From the NCBI RefSeq assembly GCF_000682675.1, contig NZ_AWFA01000067.1:1-57500 (forward strand): 57,500 nucleotides of DNA, written 5' to 3'. Origin of the DNA: Hyphomonas pacifica. GTDB taxonomy: Bacteria; Pseudomonadota; Alphaproteobacteria; Caulobacterales; Hyphomonadaceae. Numbering within the stretch: position 1 is the stretch's first letter; the number at the start of each line of letters is the position of its first letter. Under the pieces are notes generated by a model. It was not told where the DNA came from. It saw only the letters and a program-made list of their open reading frames with translations, and made no database searches. Shown here one piece after another: positions 34,943-42,799 of the stretch. Position numbers and translations under genes: made by a program.

Positions 34943-35385
34943 GCGATGAAACGCCTAACGATACCCGTGACTCCAATGGTCGCTTCGTGAAGCGCGCCGC
35001 CGAGACAGCGCACCGCCTGCACACACCTTCGGAAGAGGGCGTTCACCCGATGGCGAAAATCCTGTTCGGCTGGACCGAGAACAAGCGCACAGGCACGCTG
35101 ATCTTCTGGGGGTTTGCCATTCTCAGCATGGTGCTGATCGTTGCGGACCTGGCTGTCCCCCGCCACGAATATGTCGAAATCGCCCATGCGACCGGCTTCT
35201 ATGCACTGTGGGGCTTTGCTTCCTTTGCCTTTGTTGTGCTGATGGGCTGGCCGCTTGGTCGCCTGCTGCGCCGCAAGGAAGATTACTATGGGGAGCCGGG
35301 CGGACCTCCCGCCGATATTGATCCCGATGTGCCTGTCGAACCCTCCACCGAGGGCACGTATCGTTATGAAGGAGATGAGGACTGA
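34939..35385 (+). CDS. Unrecognised two-helix membrane protein inside the Mrp-like operon
   Basis: I do not recognise this 148-residue protein. Residues 1-50 are hydrophilic (SDETPNDTRDSNGRFVKRAAETAHRLH in parts), two helices follow (LIFWGFAILSMVLIVADLAV and GFYALWGFASFAFVVLMGW), then a basic stop (GRLLRRKEDYYGEPGG) and an acidic tail. It overlaps both flanking antiporter genes (4 bp and 1 bp), so it is translationally coupled and probably made in step with them. A role as an accessory subunit joining the two extra antiporter proteins is an inference. Confidence 0.75.
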   Translation: MSDETPNDTRDSNGRFVKRAAETAHRLHTPSEEGVHPMAKILFGWTENKRTGTLIFWGFAILSMVLIVADLAVPRHEYVEIAHATGFYALWGFASFAFVVLMGWPLGRLLRRKEDYYGEPGGPPADIDPDVPVEPSTEGTYRYEGDED

Positions 35386-37148
35386 TGACTGGCCCGCTCT
35401 CCATGCTGAACCCTGGCTGGCTGATGATTGCAGTTGGCCTCGTGGCCCTGTTCCTGCCGATGCGCCGCGTGCGCCAGGGGCTGACCATTGCCACACCGAT
35501 TATCGCCATCATCCTGCTGGCGCTGGCGGACCAGAACGTCAATCACCTCGGCGTGCAGGCGCTGGGCATTGATTTCATTTTCTACCGGGTAGACGGTCTC
35601 AGTTTCATCTTTGGTCTGGCCTTCCTATTGGCCGCGCTGCTGAACGCGATCTATGCCTGGCACACTGATGACCGGCTGCAGGACGGTATGGCCATGGCCT
35701 ATGCCGGCGCGGCTGTCGCGGCGACCTTCTCCGGCGACATGATGAGCCTGTTCGTGTTCTGGGAACTGACGGCGATCACGTCTGTCTTCCTGATCCTGCG
35801 GGCAGGGACGCGTGCGGCCTATTTCGCCTCTATGCGCTATTTGGCCATTCAGATCCTGTCCGGTGTGTTGCTGCTGGCGGGCATTGCCTATGTCTACCAT
35901 TCGCGTGGCGACCTTTCGGTTCAGGCCTTCACCAGCCTGAAAGAGCCGGGGGCGATCCTTGTCTTCATCGCGCTGGGCATCAAGGCGGCATTCCCGTTCC
36001 TGCACAACTGGCTGCAGGATTCCTATCCGAAGGCCACGGTGGTGGGCGCAGTCGTACTGTCTGCCTTCACAACCAAGCTGGCCGTCTATGCGTTTGCCCG
36101 CATGTTCCCAGGCCATGATGCGCTGATCTGGATCGGCGCGGTGATGACTGTCTTCCCGGTTTTCTTTGCCGTGATCGAGAATGATCTGCGCAAGGTTCTG
36201 GCCTACTCCCTGAACAACCAGGTGGGCTTCATGATCTGTGCGATCGGCCTTGGCGCGACGGGCGTCGGCAATGCGTTGGCGCTGAACGGTGCAAGCGCGC
36301 ATGCCTTCTGTCACATCATCTACAAAGGCCTTCTGTTCATGAGCATGGGCGCGGTGATGTATCGCACGGGCACGACTAAGGCGTCTGAGCTGGGCGGGCT
36401 TTACAAATCCATGCCTTGGACAACCGTGTTCTGTATCATCGGGGCAATGTCCATCTCGGCCTTCCCGCTTTTCTCTGGCTTTGCGGCCAAGTCGCTGACG
36501 ATGAGCGCCGTGGGCCATGAGGGCTATACGATTGTTTGGCTAATGCTACTGTTCGCCTCCGCAGGTGTGCTGGAGCATTCCGGCATCAAGATCCCGTACT
36601 TTGCCTTCTTCGGCCATGACAGCGGCAAGCGTGTGAAGGAAGCGCCCTTCAACATGCTGCTGGCGATGGGGCTTGCCGCCTTCATCTGTGTGGCAGTGGG
36701 CATTCCGGCAATCGTGCCGGGCCTTGGCTATGAGTGGCTGTACAATCTGCTGCCATATCGTGAAGAGGCGATGGCGTATAATCCGTTCACGCTTGATCAC
36801 GTGCTGACGCAGATGCAGCTGCTGGTTCTGGCCATCTTCGCCTTCGTGATGCTGAAGCGTCTTGGCTGGTATCCGCCAGAGAAGCCAGGCGTTGTGTTGG
36901 ATACGGACTGGGTGTATCGCAAGGCTGGCTATGGCCTCTTCACCTGGGCCGGCACGATCTGGCAGAAGGCAGGGCCTGCCATGACGTCTGTCTTCTTCAA
37001 GCTGACAGGCCGGGCCTACGACCGGATCGAGGACACATTCAGCCCGCGTGGCGAACTGGCCCGGGGCGGGCTTGGCAGTGCCATGGCCATCTGGACTGCG
37101 ATTCTGCTCGGCCTTGTGCTGCTCCTCGCCTTTATCACCTCCAGCTAA
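35385..37148 (+). CDS. Third NuoL/M/N-like antiporter subunit of the operon
   Basis: The 587-residue polytopic protein is the largest of the three. It has Glu in MSLFVFWELTAITSVFLIL, Lys in ALGIKAAFPFLHNWLQDSYPKA, Lys in SAFTTKLAVYAFAR and Lys in HIIYKGLLFM. A ~90-residue C-terminal extension ends in one more helix after WVYRKAGYGLFTWAG and GRAYDRIED; such a tail recalls the lateral helix of NuoL/MrpA, though the similarity is only in layout. It is the last gene of the operon and no strong terminator follows. Confidence 0.88.
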   Translation: MTGPLSMLNPGWLMIAVGLVALFLPMRRVRQGLTIATPIIAIILLALADQNVNHLGVQALGIDFIFYRVDGLSFIFGLAFLLAALLNAIYAWHTDDRLQDGMAMAYAGAAVAATFSGDMMSLFVFWELTAITSVFLILRAGTRAAYFASMRYLAIQILSGVLLLAGIAYVYHSRGDLSVQAFTSLKEPGAILVFIALGIKAAFPFLHNWLQDSYPKATVVGAVVLSAFTTKLAVYAFARMFPGHDALIWIGAVMTVFPVFFAVIENDLRKVLAYSLNNQVGFMICAIGLGATGVGNALALNGASAHAFCHIIYKGLLFMSMGAVMYRTGTTKASELGGLYKSMPWTTVFCIIGAMSISAFPLFSGFAAKSLTMSAVGHEGYTIVWLMLLFASAGVLEHSGIKIPYFAFFGHDSGKRVKEAPFNMLLAMGLAAFICVAVGIPAIVPGLGYEWLYNLLPYREEAMAYNPFTLDHVLTQMQLLVLAIFAFVMLKRLGWYPPEKPGVVLDTDWVYRKAGYGLFTWAGTIWQKAGPAMTSVFFKLTGRAYDRIEDTFSPRGELARGGLGSAMAIWTAILLGLVLLLAFITSS

Positions 37149-37246
37149 CACGGACCTTAACCCGCTCATCATGAGTAGGGTGTACCCTTCCAGGGGCTTG
37201 GGACAGGCAGAACCGCCTGTTCCAGCTCTCCTTTATCGAGGCAAAT

Positions 37247-37663
37247 ATGACTGACCAGAATGGTAGCGTTGAGAAGGTTGCTCTGATTGAACTCGCGACG
37301 GAAATCGTCGCGGCTTATGTCGGCAACAATACAGTAAAATCCGATGAGTTGCCGGGCCTGATCCGGAATGTGCATGCCTCTCTGGCATCCCTGAACGGCC
37401 AGCCTGAGCCGGAAAAGGAAGCGCCCAAGCCTGCCGTGCCGGTGCGCAAATCCATTGGCGAGGATTTCCTGATCTGCCTGGAAGACGGCAAGAAGTTCAA
37501 ATCCCTGAAGCGTCACCTGCGCTCCAAATATGACATGACGCCAGAGGAATACCGCGAGAAGTGGGGCCTGCCGGCCGATTACCCGATGGTTGCGCCGGGC
37601 TATTCCAAACAGAGATCAAAGCTTGCCAAGCAAATGGGCCTGGGCAAGGCAGAGCGCGAGTAA
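37247..37663 (+). CDS. mucR: MucR/Ros-family transcriptional regulator
   Basis: The 138-residue protein has the N-terminal MucR oligomerisation region (ATEIVAAYVGNNTV) and the Ros DNA-binding core with LKRHLRSKYDMTPEEYREKWGLPADYPMVAPGY. The zinc finger is degenerate: Cys77, then Asp80 in place of the second Cys, His90, and Tyr95 at the last position. Some rhizobial MucR-like (Ml) proteins with such changes still bind AT-rich DNA without zinc. MucR regulates exopolysaccharide, motility and cell-cycle genes in alphaproteobacteria. It has its own leader after the Mrp operon. Confidence 0.9.
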   Translation: MTDQNGSVEKVALIELATEIVAAYVGNNTVKSDELPGLIRNVHASLASLNGQPEPEKEAPKPAVPVRKSIGEDFLICLEDGKKFKSLKRHLRSKYDMTPEEYREKWGLPADYPMVAPGYSKQRSKLAKQMGLGKAERE

Positions 37664-37770
37664 TATTCAGACCGAATACTTTTTGTTTCACTTCCGAAAT
37701 GAAAGAATTTGGTAGGAATGGTTAAGAAAATTACACCATGACTCTTGATCCGTGAGTCCACTCGCGCGAT

Positions 37771-37792
37771 AGGTGATTCTATCGAATCACCT
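37771..37792 (+). promoter_or_regulatory. Leader hairpin or operator just before the PAS_5 gene
   Basis: Perfect inverted repeat AGGTGATTC (37771-37779) and GAATCACCT (37784-37792) with a TATC loop. The 3' arm ends two bases before the GGGGG Shine-Dalgarno of the PAS_5 gene. As RNA it would form a 9-bp stem next to the ribosome site; as DNA it could be an operator. Confidence 0.5.
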
Positions 37793-37805
37793 GGGGGTGC
37801 TCGGA

Positions 37806-38294
37806 ATGAACAAGAAGAATCTCTTTAGAGGCGTGACTGAGTCGCAGCGCAAGCTGGTCGATTACTGGTGCAGTCTGTGCGATTCGGAAGGCCTCGCTCA
37901 TCGCGAATCACTGGACCCTGGGCGCTTCCGCGCCATGCTGGCCAGTATCTCCATTGTTGAATTTGACCGGTCTGGTGAAGGCCGCTTCCGGATTGCCGGG
38001 TCTCGCCTGCGGGACATTTTCGGCATGGAGGCACGCGGCCGCCGGATTGATGATGTGCTGGGCGAGCATGGCGAAGCCTACAGCCTCGGCCTGTCTGCCG
38101 CGCTGGACCGGGGCACGCCGGTTGGCGGGGTCATCGATCAGGGTAATGGCCGTCTCCACGCCTGGCTGCGCCTGCCGCTGGCCGGGCCGGACGGACAGCT
38201 GACGCAGGTGCTCTGCCATGACGAACTGGTGCGCGCCCGCCCAAAGCGGGGAAGGCCGGATAGCGCCGGCCCCGAGGACCTGGCCGCCGCCTGA
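37806..38294 (+). CDS. PAS domain protein (PAS_5 family)
   Basis: The 162-residue protein matches the alphaproteobacterial PAS_5 family: RESLDPGRFRAMLASISIVEFDRSGEGRFRIAGSRLRDIFG (in parts), followed by LRLPLAGPDGQ. The PAS fold probably senses a small ligand; there is no output domain, so it must act through a partner. The frame opens at 37773, but the GGGGG-spaced ATG 37806 is preferred. A leader hairpin precedes it. A second PAS_5 protein is encoded at 51700-52251. Confidence 0.75.
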   Translation: MNKKNLFRGVTESQRKLVDYWCSLCDSEGLAHRESLDPGRFRAMLASISIVEFDRSGEGRFRIAGSRLRDIFGMEARGRRIDDVLGEHGEAYSLGLSAALDRGTPVGGVIDQGNGRLHAWLRLPLAGPDGQLTQVLCHDELVRARPKRGRPDSAGPEDLAAA

Positions 38295-38328
38295 GCGTTT
38301 CGCTCCGCTCAAATTCGAAGATCTACAC

Positions 38329-38357
38329 AGCGCGTTGCCCCTGCCGGGCAGCGCGCT
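38329..38357 (+). terminator. Hairpin after the PAS_5 gene
   Basis: AGCGCGTTGCCC (38329-38340) pairs with GGGCAGCGCGCT (38346-38357) with one G-U pair and a 5-base loop, followed by TTTGCGTTT. It fits a Rho-independent terminator of moderate strength for the PAS_5 gene. Confidence 0.6.
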
Positions 38358-38421
38358 TTGCGTTTGGACTAACTAACCATTCTTCCGCTCCCCCAATCCC
38401 ACAAATCCGGCACCTCTCATT

Positions 38422-38445
38422 CCCGTATTCCCCAAGGATTACGGG
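38422..38445. other. Short inverted repeat upstream of the DnaA-domain-IV gene
   Basis: CCCGTA (38422-38427) and TACGGG (38440-38445), about 85 bp before the GTG start. A TTATCCTACA sequence 30 bp downstream resembles a DnaA box (TTATCCACA) with one inserted base. Both are weak signals that may mark regulation of the DnaA-like gene. Confidence 0.25.
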
Positions 38446-38528
38446 GGATCAACTTGCTGTAATAGGAAAGTTATCCTACACCTGCGGAAGTCGGGTAGTC
38501 TTGTGCCTGTCGGAAACAGGAGAGAGAC

Positions 38529-38873
38529 GTGTCGGAATTTGATCCACAGAAAGACGAGGACCGGGCCTATCTGGCCGCTGCGCTGACGGCCTATGCGCTG
38601 GGCCTGAAGACGGAGGGCATCCTCAGCCACCAGCGCCGGTCGCCCGCAGAGTCGCGGGGCCGCCATATCGCGATGTACTTGCTGCGTACGGCGCTGGGCA
38701 TGAGCCTCAGCCGCGTGGCGCGGGCCTTCAACCGGGACCGCACAACGGTTGCCTATGCGTGTAATCTGATCGAGGATGCGCGCGACGATTCAGACTTTGA
38801 CCTCTGGGTCGAACAGCTGTCGGTCGGGCTGTCCAGCGTCGTCGTGCTCGATGGCGCGAGCGTGGAGGCGTAG
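38529..38873 (+). CDS. Stand-alone DnaA domain-IV-like DNA-binding protein
   Basis: The 114-residue protein carries, at residues 45-82, a sequence laid out like the C-terminal DNA-binding domain of DnaA: RHIAMYLLRTALGMSLSRVARAFNRDRTTVAYACNLIE (given here in its key elements IAMYLLR, SLSRVARAF and RDRTTV). It lacks the AAA+ domain, so it cannot be an initiator. It could bind DnaA-box-like sites as a regulator. The start is GTG with AGGAGAGA in front. The DUF6456 gene begins directly after its stop, and the pair recurs in alphaproteobacteria. Confidence 0.78.
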   Translation: MSEFDPQKDEDRAYLAAALTAYALGLKTEGILSHQRRSPAESRGRHIAMYLLRTALGMSLSRVARAFNRDRTTVAYACNLIEDARDDSDFDLWVEQLSVGLSSVVVLDGASVEA

Positions 38874-39518
38874 ATGACCCGGCTGAGAGACATGACGGAA
38901 CGTCGTTTGCTCGCCGTGCTGCGCCATGGCGGCCTGATCGTGCCGATGCAGGGCGGGCAGGCAGTCTATCGCGGGCGGGATACCCGCACGCAGCGCATTG
39001 GCTGGGTGTCTCCGCACATCGTGACGCGCCTGAAGCATGAGGGCCATCTGGTGGCACATGCGGATTTCCCGGAACGCCTGATGGGGGCAGGGCTGGAGAT
39101 GCCGGGCCTTGACGGTGCAAATATACGCCCGCCGCAAGATGGCCGCGCGAGGCCGCCTCATCGCCGGGAAACCTTGTTCGCTGAGGTAACGAAGACCCTG
39201 CCGGGCAGTGCCTTGCCGGTCAGACTGCGGGCGGCGGCAGGCCGGTTTCGGGATGATTTTGCACGGGCTGCGCGCCCGGATGCCAGCCGGTTGCGGGCTG
39301 GACCGGCCCGCGCGACGACGGAGCCAGCCGCGCAGGTGGCCCTGCTGGAAGCCGAGATTGGCACGCCCGCAATGCGCGATCTTGAAGACATGCTGATTGA
39401 TCGGGCAAGCCGCTGCGTGGCGGCAGAATACTGGCGGGTCAGTCGCCAGGCCGCAGGCACGCGTGCACTGTCAGCGCTGAAGACACTTGCCGAGGCCTAT
39501 GCCCTGTCGCCGGTTTAG
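38874..39518 (+). CDS. DUF6456 domain protein
   Basis: The 214-residue, Arg/Ala-rich protein has an N-terminal DNA-binding-like half (RLLAVLRHGGLIVPM, GWVSPHIVTRLKHEGHL) and a C-terminal helical DUF6456 region (ALPVRLRAAAGRFRDDFARAARPD, RDLEDMLIDRASRCVAAEYW, ALSALKTLAEAY, in parts). Function unknown. It follows the DnaA-IV gene with no gap, so the two are co-translated. Its last 4 bp overlap the convergent sufE gene. Confidence 0.72.
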   Translation: MTRLRDMTERRLLAVLRHGGLIVPMQGGQAVYRGRDTRTQRIGWVSPHIVTRLKHEGHLVAHADFPERLMGAGLEMPGLDGANIRPPQDGRARPPHRRETLFAEVTKTLPGSALPVRLRAAAGRFRDDFARAARPDASRLRAGPARATTEPAAQVALLEAEIGTPAMRDLEDMLIDRASRCVAAEYWRVSRQAAGTRALSALKTLAEAYALSPV

Positions 39519-39931
39519 GAGAGCGCGGCTGCGGCATCCGAGCGGATACGCTCCAGCATCGAGGCAAGACCGTTCGAGCGCTGAGCGGTCAGTGCGCCGC
39601 TGACGCCGATCTCGTCCAGCAGGGCCTTGGCATCGAAGCGGGTAATCTCCTCCAGGGTCGCGCCGGAATACAGGCGGATCAGGAGCGCGATCAGGCCGGA
39701 GACGATCATCGCGTCGGATTCGGCGCGCACCTTCATCTTGCCATCGGCAATGTCCGTCACCATCCAGACCTGAGAGGCACAGCCGCGCACGCGGGTTTCC
39801 TCCGTGCGTTCATGGGCCTCCAGCGGCGGGTTCGCCTTGCCCAGATCAATGATGTGCGCATAGCGCGCTTCCCAGTCTTCCAGCCAGGAAAACTCTTCGC
39901 GGATCTCGTCGGCAGCAGCAGTAATACTCAT
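39515..39931 (-). CDS. sufE: SufE family cysteine desulfuration protein
   Basis: The 138-residue protein has the persulfide-accepting Cys51 in TRVRGCASQVWM and the conserved RFDAKALLDEIGVSGALTAQRSNGL C-terminal region (in parts). SufE takes sulfur from SufS for iron-sulfur cluster assembly. No suf operon is nearby. The open frame runs to 40081 into the next gene's terminator region; ATG 39931 (MSITAAADEIREEF) matches the family start. Confidence 0.93.
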   Translation of the reverse strand: MSITAAADEIREEFSWLEDWEARYAHIIDLGKANPPLEAHERTEETRVRGCASQVWMVTDIADGKMKVRAESDAMIVSGLIALLIRLYSGATLEEITRFDAKALLDEIGVSGALTAQRSNGLASMLERIRSDAAAALS

Positions 39932-39966
39932 GACCGCCAGATGGGGCATCTGAAGACAAAAAGAAA

Positions 39967-39990
39967 CCCCCGGAGCCGAAGCGCCGGGGG
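39967..39990 (-). terminator. Rho-independent terminator of the exported-protein gene
   Basis: On the minus strand CCCCCGG (39990-39984) pairs with CCGGGGG (39973-39967) around a GC-TTCG-GC inner hairpin, followed by a T-rich run (TTTCTTTTT). It lies 18 bp after the stop of the 40008-40985 gene and before sufE, so sufE needs its own promoter or read-through. Confidence 0.85.
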
Positions 39991-40007
39991 CGAGAGAGAG
40001 ATGGGAA

Positions 40008-40985
40008 TTACTGGTAGACGCCGCCGATACATTGGCCGACATCGGCCAGGGCGTGTTCCCCGATACAAAAGGGGACTTCATATTGCTGGTTCGCCGCGGC
40101 TACGCATTGCTGCAGGTTTAGGTTGGCCATGTTCAGGCAGCCGCGCGTTTCACGCTCTGCCATGGCGGAATGAACCTGGCTGCTGGAAGCGGCCGTCGTG
40201 CCGAGCACACGATAGGCGGCCAGGGTGGCGATCTGGTCGGCCACAGGTTCCTTGCCGAATTTCACGCGCTTCTTGCTGTTCAGGTTCAGGCCTGACGTCA
40301 CAGCCGCCGGAAAGCGGATGGCTTCAGCTGCGCCGGAGACATTGTCCCACAGGGAGGGGGCGCCGCTGCGGCCTGCCTGGGCCAGGATGGAATCGATGTC
40401 AGTTGCCTTGAAAGCATTGACCAGTTTGGCATTGGCCGGAGTGCCAATGGTTTGCTGGCTGTTCAGTTTTGTCGCCTTGGCGCCTGAATTGCCGATCTTG
40501 GCCTTGGCCCAGCCAGAGGCCTGAAGGCTGTAGGCCTGTTCCTTCACATAGGCGGCTGCGCTGGTGATGCGCTGGCTGTCTGCTTCTGTGGCGGAAAGGG
40601 CGGAGCTGACAGCATTGTCGCCACCGCTCAGTTGACGGGCGTAGCGAACATCGTTTTGCAGGCCGGTCAGCAGGGCATCGCGGCCGTAGAAGCCTTCAAT
40701 GTCGCGAACAGCAGCGCGATATTCAGGGTCTTGAGAGGCAATCAGCGCGGAATAGGCAATCCAGCCTTTCGACAGTTGATCAGGATTGTGCCCGCCCAGT
40801 GATGTGAGTGCATTGTCGATGTCACCTGCAGAACTGAAGGGTTTTTCCTTCACTTCTGTGACTTCACTCTGGTAAGTGCCATAGATGGCTGCGGAATCCG
40901 AAATCGGGTCCCCTTCCTGCGCGGATGCGCTGGTGGCCAGGCCCAAAGCGATCACCGCAGTACCGATCATTCTGATGGATTTCAT
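40008..40985 (-). CDS. Exported protein of unknown function with C-terminal cysteines
   Basis: I do not recognise this 325-residue protein. It begins with a clear signal peptide (MKSIRMIGTAVIALGLATSASA, cleavage near residue 22). The mature chain is Ala/Ser/Asn-rich and mostly helical, with IEGFYGRDALLTGLQND in the centre. The final 45 residues hold four cysteines at regular spacing (C-x10-C-x12-C-x11-C), suggesting two disulfides. It has its own terminator and a leader with no obvious operator. The location is periplasm or cell surface. Confidence 0.7.
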   Translation of the reverse strand: MKSIRMIGTAVIALGLATSASAQEGDPISDSAAIYGTYQSEVTEVKEKPFSSAGDIDNALTSLGGHNPDQLSKGWIAYSALIASQDPEYRAAVRDIEGFYGRDALLTGLQNDVRYARQLSGGDNAVSSALSATEADSQRITSAAAYVKEQAYSLQASGWAKAKIGNSGAKATKLNSQQTIGTPANAKLVNAFKATDIDSILAQAGRSGAPSLWDNVSGAAEAIRFPAAVTSGLNLNSKKRVKFGKEPVADQIATLAAYRVLGTTAASSSQVHSAMAERETRGCLNMANLNLQQCVAAANQQYEVPFCIGEHALADVGQCIGGVYQ

Positions 40986-41086
40986 GTCTCACTTCTCCCT
41001 CACGCGACACGCGACACTCTTGCATGAACTTCCCCACCGGGGGAACCTCGCCTTGCTAGTCGTCCACATTACAAATACAGCAAAGT

Positions 41087-42739
41087 ATGAGTGACCAAGG
41101 CAGAATGCCTAATAAATCTCTCCGGGATGTTAACGGATTAGCCATGATGGCGCGAAAGAGATTACAGTTTGTCCATCTGGTCTGGTTGGCCCTGGTGGTG
41201 ATTCTGGGCCTTTCCACGCTGTTGCGGGCGGATATTGATTCGCTGATGATGGCGGGCTTTGCGCTGGCTGCAATCCCCGGTGTGACGGGGGTTTTGGTGC
41301 TGAATCAGACTGACCGGTGGGTGGATCTGACGGGGCCTTTCCTGGTCATCAGCTGGTGTCTGCTGGCGGTGATGGGCGTGGCCGCGACCGGGGCTGCGCT
41401 GTCCCCTCTGACCATTCTGTTTACCATTGCCCCGCTGGTCGCCCTTAACCTTGGCGATGCCCGGATGGCGGCCGAATCGGCGGTGTTCGGCGCGGTGGCC
41501 TATGTTGCCGCCACTTTGATGGTGCGCGTCGGCTGGCTGCCGCCTGTGGTGACGGAAGGCGGCTATCAACTGGTCGCGATGCTGATGGCGTTTGCGGGCC
41601 TGGTCGTGACAGGACTGCTGGCCTGGATCTATCTGCAAAAGCAGGAAGCGACTGCCACGACAGGCGCCGAGGCACCCGACCTGGCCGTCAGCGATTTGCG
41701 CGTGCCTGAAGAGTCAGGCCTGATGCTACTGGACGTTTCCCAATATGGCCGTATCCGCACGATCAGCGGCGACATGCTGGGCCTAAGCGGCATTCGCGCC
41801 GGCGGCTTGCTCTCCTCACTGCTACAGGATGACAGCGAGCAGGGCCTGTTGCAGCCAGCCAATGGCCGCACGCATGGCGATGTCACGCTGAAGAATGGCC
41901 GCGAGGCGACTTTCGTGGCCGAGGCGCATGAGAATGGCACCTTCCTGGTGTTGCGTGACCTGACCGAATCCCACGCCAAGGCGACCGAGACGAAAGCTGC
42001 GCTGCAGGAGGCGGAAGAGCGCCTGCGCGGACGCACAGCCTTCTTTGCGTCGCTAGGCCATGATCTGAAGACGCCGCTCAACGCCATTCTCGGCTATGCA
42101 GACATGATGCGCGCCGGCATTCGCGGGCCGATGCCCGAAGCCTACAAGGACTATCCCGAAATCATTCACGAGAGCGGGCAGGACCTTCTGTTGCTGGTGG
42201 AGGACATTCTGGACCTGGCCAAGGCCGAGGCCGACCGCCAGCGGCTGGAGCCGGAGCCTGTGGACCTGACGGCCTCTGCCATGTCCATCATGCGCCAGCT
42301 GGAAAACCAGGCGGACCGAATGGGCGTCAAAATGAAACTGAAGGCGAGCGATGAAGTGTGGGCCGAAGCAGACCCGCGCGCCGTGCGCCAGATCTGGCAG
42401 AACCTAGTTTCCAATGCGCTTAAATATTCAGAGCGGGACGGCACTGTCACGCTGGATGCGCGCGATGAAGGCAATGCCGTAGTGCTGAGCGTGGCCGACA
42501 AGGGCGCCGGCATGAGCGCGGAAGATGTGCGCCGCGTGATGGAGCCTTTTGCGCAGGGCAGCAATTCCAAGGGCAAGCAGGGCACAGGGCTCGGCCTGGC
42601 CGTGGTACATTCCTTTGCCCAGCTGCATGGCGGCCTCGTCACTATCGACTCCAAACCCGGTAAGGGCACGAAAGTGGAAGTCAGCCTGCCACGCGCCAAC
42701 CCCGCCGACATCCAGCCGCTGGAAGATGCGGCGGAATAG
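41087..42739 (+). CDS. Membrane-bound sensor histidine kinase, orphan
   Basis: The 550-residue kinase has about six N-terminal transmembrane segments (residues 25-185), a PAS-like region (about 205-290), a HisKA domain with His325 in FFASLGHDLKTPLNAILGY, and a HATPase domain with N-box QNLVSNALKY, DKGAGM and GKQGTGLGLAVV. There is no receiver domain and no response regulator gene nearby, so the partner is elsewhere. The kinase core resembles the Caulobacter cell-cycle kinases, a weak hint only. The start is uncertain: ATG 41087 or ATG 41105. Confidence 0.88.
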   Translation: MSDQGRMPNKSLRDVNGLAMMARKRLQFVHLVWLALVVILGLSTLLRADIDSLMMAGFALAAIPGVTGVLVLNQTDRWVDLTGPFLVISWCLLAVMGVAATGAALSPLTILFTIAPLVALNLGDARMAAESAVFGAVAYVAATLMVRVGWLPPVVTEGGYQLVAMLMAFAGLVVTGLLAWIYLQKQEATATTGAEAPDLAVSDLRVPEESGLMLLDVSQYGRIRTISGDMLGLSGIRAGGLLSSLLQDDSEQGLLQPANGRTHGDVTLKNGREATFVAEAHENGTFLVLRDLTESHAKATETKAALQEAEERLRGRTAFFASLGHDLKTPLNAILGYADMMRAGIRGPMPEAYKDYPEIIHESGQDLLLLVEDILDLAKAEADRQRLEPEPVDLTASAMSIMRQLENQADRMGVKMKLKASDEVWAEADPRAVRQIWQNLVSNALKYSERDGTVTLDARDEGNAVVLSVADKGAGMSAEDVRRVMEPFAQGSNSKGKQGTGLGLAVVHSFAQLHGGLVTIDSKPGKGTKVEVSLPRANPADIQPLEDAAE

Positions 42740-42799
42740 GTATTCTGCTTGCTGCAAGCGGCGCGTATGCTCCTGCCGACAACACACAGGAATTCTCGC

